This document shows, piece by piece, positions 33,836 through 42,382 of a stretch of 64,000 bases of DNA. Positions within the stretch are counted from its first letter, which is position 1. Each line of letters begins with the position of its first letter. The notes beneath the pieces are model-generated. The model searched no databases and was not told the DNA's origin. It saw only the letters and a program-made list of their open reading frames with translations. The stretch is from an uncultured Oscillospiraceae bacterium (GTDB lineage: Bacteria > Bacillota > Clostridia > Oscillospirales > Ruminococcaceae), in NCBI GenBank assembly GCA_934486875.1, contig CAKSPU010000003.1, forward strand, positions 24,313-88,312. Reading direction: 5' to 3'. The translations under genes and the position numbers were made by a program.

Positions 33836-33865
33836 GTCCGTCTTTCCCCAAGGACGGATTTTTTT
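33836..33865 (+). terminator. Terminator after the DUF218 gene
   Basis: TCCGTC (33837-33842) pairs with GACGGA (33853-33858), followed by TTTTTTT. It ends the PHP operon just before the murD promoter. Confidence 0.8.
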
Positions 33866-33898
33866 GCGTACATTTAACACCGGTTTCCAAAAAATATG

Positions 33899-33927
33899 TT
33901 GATAATTTCCGCACAGTGTAGTATAAT
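33899..33927 (+). promoter_or_regulatory. Promoter of the murD operon
   Basis: TTGATA (33899-33904) and TATAAT (33922-33927) are 17 bases apart, 43 bases before the GTG start. Confidence 0.8.
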
Positions 33928-33970
33928 ATAAAATGTATAACTATTTATTATTGAGAGGATATGATCTTTC

Positions 33971-35362
33971 GTGACCAAGGCAGAAAAATTCTTTTCTGAT
34001 ATGAAAAATAAAAAAATCGCCTTTATCGGCGTGGGTGTGAGCCATACCGACCTGATAAAGCTTTTCTGCGCAAAGGGACTTGACGTTACCGTTTGCGATA
34101 AAAAGACTGCGGAGCAGATGAAGGAATATACGGAGCTTTCCGCAGCGGGAGCAAAATTCTCTCTCGGAGAGAGCTATCTGGACGGAATGGCAGAGGGAAA
34201 ATATGACGTTGTTTTCCGCACTCCGGGAATGTACTACTACAACGATGTTCTCACCTCAGCAAGACATCACGGCACAGCCGTTACATCTGAAATGGAAGTC
34301 TTTTTTGACCTTTGCCCCTGCCCCATTTATGCGGTGACAGGCTCTGACGGTAAGACCACCACCACCACTATCATCGCTGAGCTCCTTGCAGCCGAGGGCA
34401 AGACCGTACATAAGGGCGGAAACATCGGCAGGGCGCTTCTCCCCATCATCGAGGAGGTAAAGGAAGATGATGCCGCTGTTGTGGAGCTTTCAAGCTTCCA
34501 GCTCATCTCTATGAGACGCTCTCCCGATGTTGCGGCGATCACAAACATCACTCCCAATCATCTGAATGTCCACAAGGATATGCAGGAATACATCGACGCA
34601 AAGGCAAATCTCCTGCTTCATCAGAACGCTTTCGGCAAGGCTGTTCTCAGTGCCGACAATGAAACAGCCAAAAACCTTGCTCCCCTCGTAAGAGGACAGC
34701 TTGCATTTTTCAGCAGACGTGAAAAGGTGGAAAACGGTGCATTCCTCCGTGAGGACGGAATGCTCTGCTACAACGATTACGGCACTGTCACCCCCGTTGT
34801 CCATATGAATGATATCAGAATACCGGGACTTCACAATGTTGAAAACTACCTCACCGCAATTGCAGTAACGTGGGGAAAGGTAAAGCCCGAAACTGTGGTA
34901 AAAATTGCCCGTGAGTTCGGCGGAGTTGAGCACAGGATCGAGCTTGTGAGAGAGCTTGACGGTGTTAAATACTACAATAATTCCATTGCCTCCAGCCCCA
35001 CCCGTGTAATTGCCTGCCTGAACACCTTTGCTCAGAAGCAGATAATGATAATGGGCGGCTCCGACAAGGGCATTTCCTTTGAACCTATGGCTGATCTTGT
35101 GTGCGAAAAGGTTAAGCTCCTTATCCTTATGGGTCAGACCAGGGAGAAGATAAAGGCGGCGGTAATGGCATCGCCAAAATTTGCGGACAGCGGACTTGAA
35201 ATAATCATCGTGAACGATATGGCGGAGGCTGTTGAAACTGCTCACAGCCACGCAAAGAGCGGCGATATCGTGTCACTTTCCCCCGCCTGCGCAAGCTTTG
35301 ATATGTACAGAATGTTCGAGGACAGGGGCAATCACTTCAAGAGCCTTGTAAATGCCCTTTGA
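33971..35362 (+). CDS. murD: UDP-N-acetylmuramoylalanine-D-glutamate ligase
   Basis: A 463-residue cytoplasmic Mur ligase that adds D-Glu to UDP-MurNAc-L-Ala in peptidoglycan synthesis. Domain 1 begins KKIAFIGVGVSHTDLIKLF. The ATP loop is AVTGSDGKTTTTTIIAELL (about 119-137), the central domain has SSFQL and NITPNHLNVHKD, and the C-terminal domain carries YYNNSIASSPTRV, the MurD form of the substrate loop, and GGSDKGISF. The start is GTG with GAGAGGAT upstream. It is the first gene of a five-gene run with two peptidases. Confidence 0.94.
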   Translation: MTKAEKFFSDMKNKKIAFIGVGVSHTDLIKLFCAKGLDVTVCDKKTAEQMKEYTELSAAGAKFSLGESYLDGMAEGKYDVVFRTPGMYYYNDVLTSARHHGTAVTSEMEVFFDLCPCPIYAVTGSDGKTTTTTIIAELLAAEGKTVHKGGNIGRALLPIIEEVKEDDAAVVELSSFQLISMRRSPDVAAITNITPNHLNVHKDMQEYIDAKANLLLHQNAFGKAVLSADNETAKNLAPLVRGQLAFFSRREKVENGAFLREDGMLCYNDYGTVTPVVHMNDIRIPGLHNVENYLTAIAVTWGKVKPETVVKIAREFGGVEHRIELVRELDGVKYYNNSIASSPTRVIACLNTFAQKQIMIMGGSDKGISFEPMADLVCEKVKLLILMGQTREKIKAAVMASPKFADSGLEIIIVNDMAEAVETAHSHAKSGDIVSLSPACASFDMYRMFEDRGNHFKSLVNAL

Positions 35363-35374
35363 TGAAAGGAAAAT

Positions 35375-36409
35375 ATGATGAACACAAAAGAGCTTACCGA
35401 GCTTATAATGCGCATAGCCGATTCGGAGGGCGTTTCGGGAGACGAAACCGCCACCGCAGAGCTGTGCAGAGATGAGCTTTTCAAATACACGGACGATGTT
35501 CTGATAAAAAACGGCAATGTTATCGCCAATTTCGGCAAAAGGAGAAAGAACAAGCCCCACGTTCTCCTTGACGCTCACCTTGACAGAGTGGGGCTCATCG
35601 TCACAAGCATTACCGAGGACGGCTTTATAAAGGCTGACTGCATAGGCGGGCTTGACAGGCGCATTTTCCCTGCGCAGAGAGTTGTTATCCACGGTGCTGA
35701 GGACGTAAGCGGTGTTATCTGCACTCTGCCCCCCCACCTTAAAAAAGACAGCTCGGTTATGGATAAGGACAGCATTTACATCGACCCCATTCTCCGCAGA
35801 GGAGCGGTGCGGGAGAAAATTTCAATGGGCGACCTTATCTCCTTTGACAGTCCCTGCACCGAGCTCCTGAACGGACGTATCTGCGGCGCAGGGCTTGATG
35901 ACCGCTGCGGTATCGCCACGATAATCAAGGCGGTTTCCGATCTGGGCGGAATGTACGACACCCTCCCGTTCTCCTTCACCGTTCTGTTCTCCGCACAGGA
36001 GGAGGTCGGCGAAAGAGGAGCCTGCATCGGTGCATTCGACATCGACCCCGACATATCAATTGCCGTTGATGTGAGCTTTGCCCTCTGCGGCGGCGAAAAG
36101 CCGGGCAAGTGCGGCGAGCTTTCCAAGGGCTGTATGATAGGCACGGCACCCTCTCTCGACAGAGATCTTTCCCGCTGGATAATAAAGCGTGCAACGGAAA
36201 AGGATATTCCCTATCAGGTGGAGGTAATGAACGGTATGACGGGTACAAATGCGGACAGATTTTCCGTTAATAAGTGCGGATCGAGAGCCGTTACACTTTC
36301 TGTTCCCCTCAGATATATGCACACCCCCGCCGAGGTCATCGACGTGGCTGACTGCGAGCTTACAGCGGAGCTTATCACTGATTTTTTAAAGGCAGGTGAC
36401 AACAGATGA
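35375..36409 (+). CDS. M42 family metallopeptidase, first of a tandem pair
   Basis: A 344-residue cytosolic di-zinc aminopeptidase of the M42 (glutamyl aminopeptidase/endoglucanase-like) family. All metal and catalytic positions are present: H and D in LLDAHLDRVGL, D in AGLDDRCG, the Glu pair in SAQEEVGERG, D in AVDVSFAL, and the last H in RYMHTPAEV. These enzymes form large tetrahedral assemblies that finish peptide breakdown. It may start at the second ATG (35378). Its stop overlaps the next start by four bases (ATGA). Confidence 0.9.
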   Translation: MMNTKELTELIMRIADSEGVSGDETATAELCRDELFKYTDDVLIKNGNVIANFGKRRKNKPHVLLDAHLDRVGLIVTSITEDGFIKADCIGGLDRRIFPAQRVVIHGAEDVSGVICTLPPHLKKDSSVMDKDSIYIDPILRRGAVREKISMGDLISFDSPCTELLNGRICGAGLDDRCGIATIIKAVSDLGGMYDTLPFSFTVLFSAQEEVGERGACIGAFDIDPDISIAVDVSFALCGGEKPGKCGELSKGCMIGTAPSLDRDLSRWIIKRATEKDIPYQVEVMNGMTGTNADRFSVNKCGSRAVTLSVPLRYMHTPAEVIDVADCELTAELITDFLKAGDNR

Positions 36410-37455
36410 GCGTTAAGGTAAATAAAGAGCTTCTCCGTGACCTGCTTAAAAAGCTCTGTGAGCTGGACGGTGCATCGGGGCAGGAAAACAGGATAATCAA
36501 GTTTATTTTCGATACTGTCGGAGACAGGTGCAGGTGTCGTGTGACCCCTCTCGGCTGCGTCATAGCAGAGTACAAGGGTGAAAACAGAGCGGCTTCAAAG
36601 CTGATGATATCCGCTCATACAGATGAAGTGGGGCTTATTGTTACGGGAATAAACGCTGACGGCACACTTAACATAAACTGCATCGGCGGCGTTGAGGCAG
36701 ATGCTGTTATCGGCAGACAGGTACGGCTTGAAAACGGCATAATGGGCTCTGTAGGCTCCTGCGCCGTTCACAATATGACCGAGGAGCAGCGAAAGACTGC
36801 CCCGAAATTCGACAGCCTTTACATCGACATCGGTGCAAAGGACAAGGAAGATGCTGAAAAATACGTATCTCTCGGAGATTATGCATATTTCACCTGCGGC
36901 TATGCGGAAAGGGACGGAGTTATCCGCTCCAAAGCCATTGATGACCGTGCAGGCTGCGCAATAATGATTGCTATGATACTTGAAAACGCCCTGCCATATG
37001 ACTGCACATTCGCTTTTGAGACCCAGGAGGAGATCGGGCTCAGAGGCGCAAGGACGGCTGCATTTGACGTTGCCCCCGATTTTGCCCTTGTCCTTGAAGC
37101 CACCACCGCTGCGGACGTGCCTCTTTCCGAGGGGGACAAGCGGTGCTGTATTCTCGGTGAAGGCCCTGTGGTCTCCTATATGGACAGGAGCACTATCTAT
37201 GACAGGGAGCTTTACAGGCTTTCCATACAGCTTGCAAAGGATATCGGCGTGAGACGGCAGACAAAGACCGTTGTTGCAGGCGGAAATGACAGCGGAGCTA
37301 TCCACATAAGCCGTGGGGGAGTACGCACCTGTGCGGTGTCCGTTCCCTGCCGCTATCTGCACACTCCCTGCTGCGTGATAAACGAGGAAGACTATTTCGA
37401 CAGCTATGCTCTGAGTGTGGCAATGGCGGAAGAGATACTTTCGGGCAGGGTATGA
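36406..37455 (+). CDS. M42 family metallopeptidase, second of a tandem pair
   Basis: A 349-residue paralogue of the preceding peptidase. The metal site is complete: ISAHTDEVGL, KAIDDRAGC, FETQEEIGLRGA, LVLEATTAAD and RYLHTPCCV. The third metal ligand region has Glu (LVLEAT) where the first copy has Asp (AVDVS), a known kind of variation that hints at different substrate preference. Coupled by four-base overlaps to both the upstream peptidase and the downstream acetyltransferase. Confidence 0.9.
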   Translation: MSVKVNKELLRDLLKKLCELDGASGQENRIIKFIFDTVGDRCRCRVTPLGCVIAEYKGENRAASKLMISAHTDEVGLIVTGINADGTLNINCIGGVEADAVIGRQVRLENGIMGSVGSCAVHNMTEEQRKTAPKFDSLYIDIGAKDKEDAEKYVSLGDYAYFTCGYAERDGVIRSKAIDDRAGCAIMIAMILENALPYDCTFAFETQEEIGLRGARTAAFDVAPDFALVLEATTAADVPLSEGDKRCCILGEGPVVSYMDRSTIYDRELYRLSIQLAKDIGVRRQTKTVVAGGNDSGAIHISRGGVRTCAVSVPCRYLHTPCCVINEEDYFDSYALSVAMAEEILSGRV

Positions 37456-38153
37456 TACAGCTCATATCCGACCCCGCAGAGCTTATGCCTGACCGAAGCT
37501 ATTACAGCGGCAGGATAAAGGCTGCCTGCGATGCATACGGCACAGGCTATGATTTTTGCAGGCTGTACCGCTCCGAAAATGGCAGCCTGCTGATATACAA
37601 TTCCTCTGCGGTCATAAGCGGTGTGTGGGACGATATCGGTGAGCTTTGCAGCTTTATTATGATAAATTCCCCCGAGACTGTGGAATGTCCTCCCAATGTG
37701 GGGGAACGGCTGGCGCTTGACGGCTATACTGCATATCACAGGACGCTTTTTGAGAAAAAGGCTTCTCCGTCGGCGGAGAAATATGCCAAAACGGTATCGC
37801 TGATGAGAATGTATGAAATTGTAAAGGAAGCTTTCGGCATATCTGAATTTGACTTATGGTATGCTGATATGTCCCACAGGATACGCCATAACGTTTCACG
37901 GGCGTATATGTGTGATAACGTTTCCTGTGCCTGCGTTGACTTCGTTTACGGGGGATACGGATATATTTCCCAGGTCGCCGTAAGCTGCGGACACAGGGGA
38001 AAGGGATACGGCAGAAAAATTACCGATATTGTTTCGGGAGAGCTTGCGGGAATGGGAGCAGTGTCCCGCCTGTGGGCATATGATGACGTATATGACTTCT
38101 ACCGCAGACTTGGATTTGAGCCTGCGGGATATGATTATATTTACAGGAGATAA
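37452..38153 (+). CDS. GNAT-family N-acetyltransferase
   Basis: A 233-residue protein whose C-terminal half (about 135-230) is a GNAT domain. Motif A reads ISQVAVSCGHRGKGYGRKITD, with the acetyl-CoA pyrophosphate loop HRGKGYG, and the end has VYDFYRRLGFEPAGYDYIY. The N-terminal half (YNSSAVISGVWDDIGELCSFIMIN) is less familiar and may be a degenerate second GNAT fold. The start overlaps the upstream peptidase stop by four bases. Substrate unknown. Confidence 0.85.
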   Translation: MIQLISDPAELMPDRSYYSGRIKAACDAYGTGYDFCRLYRSENGSLLIYNSSAVISGVWDDIGELCSFIMINSPETVECPPNVGERLALDGYTAYHRTLFEKKASPSAEKYAKTVSLMRMYEIVKEAFGISEFDLWYADMSHRIRHNVSRAYMCDNVSCACVDFVYGGYGYISQVAVSCGHRGKGYGRKITDIVSGELAGMGAVSRLWAYDDVYDFYRRLGFEPAGYDYIYRR

Positions 38154-38169
38154 AAGGAGATTTTTACAA

Positions 38170-39468
38170 ATGGCAGAAATTTTTGACCCGAAGCCTGTTG
38201 TACAGAAAGGCTTTGAAATCGAGGAAAGAATACTTAAGGCAGCTGCAAAGGCTGAGGAAGCCTGCGAGGGCGCATTCAAGGAGATAGACAGGGTAGCAAG
38301 GCACAATGGTGAAAAGGTGCTCAAAGCATTTATCGACAACAAGGTAAGCGACGTATGTATGAAGGGCAGCGCAGGCTACGGCTATGATGACCTTGGAAGA
38401 GACACTCTTGACAAGGTTTTTGCCCAGTCTGTGGGAGCGGAGGACGCACTTGTGCGCCACAGCATAGCTTCGGGTACTCACGCCCTTACCATAGCCCTTT
38501 TCGGCGTTCTGAGAAAGGGCGACAGAATGGTTTCACTCACAGGCAGACCCTACGACACTCTTGAAGAGGTCATCGGTCTCAGAGGAAGCGGAAACGGCTC
38601 TCTTGCAGACTATGGGGTTGAATACGAGCAGGTGGATCTTACCCCCGACGGCAAGCCCAATGTTGCGGAGATATTCCAGAAGGTAAAGGGCGCAAAGCTT
38701 GCGTATATCCAGCGTTCAAGGGGCTATTCCCTCCGTCCCTCCCTCACCGTTGACGGCATTGCGGAGATAGTCAAGGCGGCAAAGGGCGCAAACCCCGATA
38801 TCATCGTTATGGTGGATAACTGCTACGGCGAATTTGTTGAAAAGACCGAGCCTGTTTCCGCAGGCGCTGACCTTATCGTTGGCTCCCTTATCAAGAACCC
38901 CGGCGGCGGAATTGCGGAGACAGGCGGATATATCGCAGGAACAAAGAAGCTTGTTGAGCAGGTGTCCTATCGCCTTACCTGTCCCGGAGTGGGCAGAGAG
39001 GCAGGCTGCTCCCTTGACCAGAACAAGAGAATGTATCAGGGACTTTTCTATGCTCCCGAGGTGGTGGCAAATGCCCTCAAAACAGCCACATTCACAAGTG
39101 CGGTAATGACACAGCTGGGCTATCAGTGCTTCCCCGCTCCCGACGAGAAGAGGGGAGATATAATCACTGCCGTGCTTATGAAGAATGAGCAGAACCTTAT
39201 CGCATTCTGCAAGGGCATTCAGAAGGGCTCTCCCGTTGACAGCTTCGTTTCTCCGGAGCCCTGGGATATGCCCGGCTATGACAGCCGGGTAATTATGGCG
39301 GCAGGAGCATTCAACAACGGCGCATCTATCGAGCTTTCCGCCGATGCTCCTCTCAGAGAACCCTATGCTGCATATGTTCAGGGCGGACTTACATACGCCA
39401 CGGGCAGAATGGGCGTGCTCTGCGCTTTGCAGGAGATGTTTGAAAAAAGATGCTTGAAGCTGTTTTAA
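38170..39468 (+). CDS. PLP-dependent YnbB/aluminium-resistance family protein
   Basis: A 432-residue aminotransferase-fold protein of the Alum_res/YnbB family, usually annotated as methionine gamma-lyase family. Landmarks are SGTHALTIALFGVLRKGD, VMVDNCYGEFVE, and the cofactor Lys in VGSLIKNPGGGIAETGGYIAG. Start at 38170 follows AGGAGA by 9 bases; an in-frame ATG 141 bases upstream lies inside the acetyltransferase gene. The activity is not firmly established for this branch. It ends the murD operon. Confidence 0.9.
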   Translation: MAEIFDPKPVVQKGFEIEERILKAAAKAEEACEGAFKEIDRVARHNGEKVLKAFIDNKVSDVCMKGSAGYGYDDLGRDTLDKVFAQSVGAEDALVRHSIASGTHALTIALFGVLRKGDRMVSLTGRPYDTLEEVIGLRGSGNGSLADYGVEYEQVDLTPDGKPNVAEIFQKVKGAKLAYIQRSRGYSLRPSLTVDGIAEIVKAAKGANPDIIVMVDNCYGEFVEKTEPVSAGADLIVGSLIKNPGGGIAETGGYIAGTKKLVEQVSYRLTCPGVGREAGCSLDQNKRMYQGLFYAPEVVANALKTATFTSAVMTQLGYQCFPAPDEKRGDIITAVLMKNEQNLIAFCKGIQKGSPVDSFVSPEPWDMPGYDSRVIMAAGAFNNGASIELSADAPLREPYAAYVQGGLTYATGRMGVLCALQEMFEKRCLKLF

Positions 39469-39505
39469 GGCGGACTGAATAGTATAGCTTATTATGGCTC
39501 AATGC

Positions 39506-39546
39506 AAAAATGCAGGGAACGGGTAAAAACGTTTCCTGCATTTTTT
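39506..39546 (+). terminator. Terminator of the murD operon
   Basis: TGCAGGGAAC (39511-39520) pairs with GTTTCCTGCA (39531-39540) with one wobble, followed by TTTTTT. Confidence 0.85.
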
Positions 39547-39568
39547 ATGCTTTACATTATATGTCGGA

Positions 39569-39584
39569 AATTGGCTATTAGTAT
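39569..39584. repeat. Solo end of the 160-bp palindromic element
   Basis: AATTGGCTATTAGTAT matches the terminal 16 bases of the 160-bp element (copy 2) at 15 of 16 positions. No other part of the element is present. A weaker match, TATTGGTTATCAGTAT, lies at 50503-50518, directly after another terminator. Confidence 0.5.
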
Positions 39585-39727
39585 GAATATTTCATTGAGA
39601 TCGCTGCGGCAGCACCCCACCCGCCAAAAAAATAAGCACTTTCCTTAATATGACAGTTAATTCGGAAAAAACAGTCCATAATAGATAATGTATCTGAAAT
39701 TAACCGATCAAGGAGATGCTTAACAGA

Positions 39728-42079
39728 ATGTACGATCAGGAGCTTTTTACCCGCAAGGCAAATACCGTCATAAACAAGGCATTCATTCAGGCAGGAAAGC
39801 TGGGACATACCTATGTGGGCAGTGAACATCTGCTGCTGACCCTTACTTCGGAAACGGGCAGCACATCGGCAAGTATCCTGAAATCCTGCGGTGTTACGGA
39901 GGAAAAGGTGCTGGGGCGTATGATACGCCTTATCGGCAGGGGGGAGCCGTCGATAGTGGACAGGGATTCCGTCACCCCCGCCATAAGCCGAATAATCGAC
40001 GGTGCGTGCAGAGGTGCGGGGGCTACACGGGAAAAGCCTGCCGGCACGGAGCATCTGCTTTCGGCACTGCTCAGGGAGGAGAACTGCACGGCGGTGAATA
40101 TCCTTACGGATATGGGCGTGAACATCGGTGCGGTGCTGGGAACGTGCAGAGGGCTTTCGGGGCTTGATGTGAAATATTTTCCCCCTATCACCAAAGCACC
40201 CACCCTCATAAAATACGGCAGAGACCTTACCGCCCTTGCGGCTGAAAACAAGTGCGATCCCGTTTTCTGCCGTGACAGCGAGATAGCTCGTGTGATACGC
40301 ATACTTTCCCGCAGGACGAAAAACAATCCCTGCCTTGTGGGGGAAGCGGGCGTGGGCAAAACAGCCGTTGCCGAGGGCGTGGCAATGGCTGTTGCATCGG
40401 GAAATGTGCCCGATACGCTAAAGGGCAAGCATATTTTTTCTCTCAATCTGACCTCAATGCTTGCGGGGGCAAAGTACAGGGGCGATTTTGAGGACAGGAT
40501 AAAGCTGTGCATTGACGAAGTAATTGAAAACGGCAGCATTATCCTGTTCATTGATGAGCTTCACACCATTGTGGGAGCGGGAGCGGCAGAGGGTGCAATA
40601 GATGCCGCAAACATCCTGAAGCCCCAGCTTGCAAGGGGGGAGCTTCGGATAATCGGAGCCACCACCTTTGATGAATACCGCAAATTCATCGGCAAGGACA
40701 GTGCTCTTGAGCGCCGCTTTCAGCAGGTCACGGTAAGCGAGCCCACCCCCGAGCAGGCTGTGAAAATCCTGACAGGACTTTGCCCCTGCTACGAGGAATT
40801 TCACAAGGTATGCATAACCCCCGAAGCGATAAAAGCGGCGGTGGATATGTCTGTCAGGTATCTTAACGGGAAATGCCTGCCCGACAAAGCCATTGACCTT
40901 ATTGATGAAGCGGCTTCAAAGGTGCATATCAGGGACGGGAAGAAGCCGCTGAATGACCTTGCGGGGGAGCTTACGGCGATGATAGACCGAAATATGCCGA
41001 AGAAGAAAAAGAGCCTTTGTGAGACTATGGGGAAAGGACTGCCCCGACCCGAGGTCACTGCTGATGATATTGCGGAGGTATTGTCATCTGCCACGGGTAT
41101 TCCCGCAGGCAGGCTCACAGCCGATGAAACGGAGCGGCTCCTTACCCTTGAAGATGAGCTTCACAAGCAGGTAATAGGTCAGGACGAAGCCGTGAAAGCC
41201 GCAGCGGAAGCCATACGCCGCAGCAGGGCAGGGCTGAGGGATCCGAAAAGACCTATCGGCTCATTTATATTCTCAGGCCCCACGGGGGTCGGCAAGACCG
41301 AGCTTGCAAAGGCTATCGCACGGTGCCTTTTTGATGATGAAAAAGCCCTTGTCCGCTTTGATATGTCCGAATATATGGAAAAGCACAGCGTTTCACGGCT
41401 CATCGGCTCACCTCCCGGATATGTGGGCTATGACGAGGGGGGACAGCTCACTGAAGCAGTCCGCCGCCGTCCCTATTCCGTAATACTTTTTGACGAGATA
41501 GAAAAGGCGCACCCCGATGTGTCCAATATCCTTTTGCAGATACTGGAGGACGGTGTTCTCACCGACAGTCAGGGCAGGCAGGCGTGCTTTGCAAACACAG
41601 TGCTCATTCTCACATCAAATGTGGGCGCAAGGGAGATCACCGACAAAAACAGGCTGGGCTTTGAGGGAGCGGAAATATCCTCGGAGGAGGAAAACAAGCG
41701 GATACGGACAGATGTGAAGCGTGAGCTGAGAAAGCATTTCCGCCCCGAGCTTCTGGGCAGGATAGACGAGGTGATCGTATTCGGACTCCTTGACAGACCA
41801 CGGCTTGAAGCCCTTGCGGAAAAGCTTTTGGGAGAGCTCCGTGACCGTGCGGCGGCAATGGAGATATCCGTGGAATTTGCTCCCGAAGCGGTAAAGCTCC
41901 TTGCGGGCAGCGGGGACAGACATCAGGGCGCACGAATGCTCCGCCACGAGATAACCGAAAAGGTGGAAAATCTCCTCAGCGAAAAGATAATAAACGGCGA
42001 AATAAAGGCAGGGGACAGCGTTATCCTCACTGCCGACGGGGACGGCTTCCGCTTTGCCGAAAGGCAGACAACGCAGTAA
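39728..42079 (+). CDS. clpC: ClpC-type ATP-dependent Clp protease ATPase with shortened middle domain
   Basis: A 783-residue Hsp100 unfoldase that feeds substrates to ClpP. The Clp_N double repeat (about 1-145) is followed by AAA-1 with GEAGVGKT and ILFIDELHT, then AAA-2 with [31 protein letters not shown] (substrate-gripping loop) and the ClpP-docking tripeptide in NRLGFEG. The middle domain between the two AAA modules is shorter than in Bacillus ClpC and has no UVR-like segment. Start 39728 is favoured, though an in-frame ATG at 39716 exists. No CtsR operator or mcsAB genes are seen. Its stop codon touches the 160-bp element. Confidence 0.9.
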   Translation: MYDQELFTRKANTVINKAFIQAGKLGHTYVGSEHLLLTLTSETGSTSASILKSCGVTEEKVLGRMIRLIGRGEPSIVDRDSVTPAISRIIDGACRGAGATREKPAGTEHLLSALLREENCTAVNILTDMGVNIGAVLGTCRGLSGLDVKYFPPITKAPTLIKYGRDLTALAAENKCDPVFCRDSEIARVIRILSRRTKNNPCLVGEAGVGKTAVAEGVAMAVASGNVPDTLKGKHIFSLNLTSMLAGAKYRGDFEDRIKLCIDEVIENGSIILFIDELHTIVGAGAAEGAIDAANILKPQLARGELRIIGATTFDEYRKFIGKDSALERRFQQVTVSEPTPEQAVKILTGLCPCYEEFHKVCITPEAIKAAVDMSVRYLNGKCLPDKAIDLIDEAASKVHIRDGKKPLNDLAGELTAMIDRNMPKKKKSLCETMGKGLPRPEVTADDIAEVLSSATGIPAGRLTADETERLLTLEDELHKQVIGQDEAVKAAAEAIRRSRAGLRDPKRPIGSFIFSGPTGVGKTELAKAIARCLFDDEKALVRFDMSEYMEKHSVSRLIGSPPGYVGYDEGGQLTEAVRRRPYSVILFDEIEKAHPDVSNILLQILEDGVLTDSQGRQACFANTVLILTSNVGAREITDKNRLGFEGAEISSEEENKRIRTDVKRELRKHFRPELLGRIDEVIVFGLLDRPRLEALAEKLLGELRDRAAAMEISVEFAPEAVKLLAGSGDRHQGARMLRHEITEKVENLLSEKIINGEIKAGDSVILTADGDGFRFAERQTTQ

Positions 42080-42238
42080 TACTAATAACCAATTAACCTA
42101 TAGACAAATCCTCGGCTGAAATAAGCCCATTCGTCGTCAAGCTCCTTTGGAGGGCGACAAGCCCGCCTACGGTCGCTTTCCTAGACTGGGCTTATTTCAT
42201 CTGTCGGCTTTATCTATAGAACAATTGGTTATTAGTAT
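42079..42238. repeat. 160-bp palindromic element, copy 2 (MITE-like)
   Basis: Same length and layout as the copy at 1458-1617, about 92 percent identical by eye. The terminal arms read ATACTAATAACCAATT and AATTGGTTATTAGTAT, where copy 1 has AAAAACC and GGTTTTT. The change is matched on both arms, so pairing is kept. The element begins at the last base of the clpC stop codon (TAA 42077-42079) and may serve as its 3' end. Confidence 0.85.
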
Positions 42239-42249
42239 AATACTCTATG

Positions 42250-42297
42250 TGCGGCTCTGCTCCGTGAAAATGCTTTCGGAACAGAGCCGCAAAAATT
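42250..42297 (+). terminator. Hairpin between clpC and glgA
   Basis: TGCGGCTCTG (42250-42259) pairs with CAGAGCCGCA (42282-42291), extended inside by TCCG/CGGA. The following AAAAATTT is not a proper T-tract, so terminator function is uncertain. Confidence 0.5.
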
Positions 42298-42308
42298 TCA
42301 AAAGCCTA

Positions 42309-42337
42309 TTGACTTGCGATAAAAAATATTATATAAT
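42309..42337 (+). promoter_or_regulatory. Promoter of glgA
   Basis: TTGACT (42309-42314) and TATAAT (42332-42337) are 17 bases apart, 45 bases before the start codon. Confidence 0.8.
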
Positions 42338-42382
42338 ATGAGTAGAAATTATGCATAATACCGAAAGGACAGGTATGGACTT

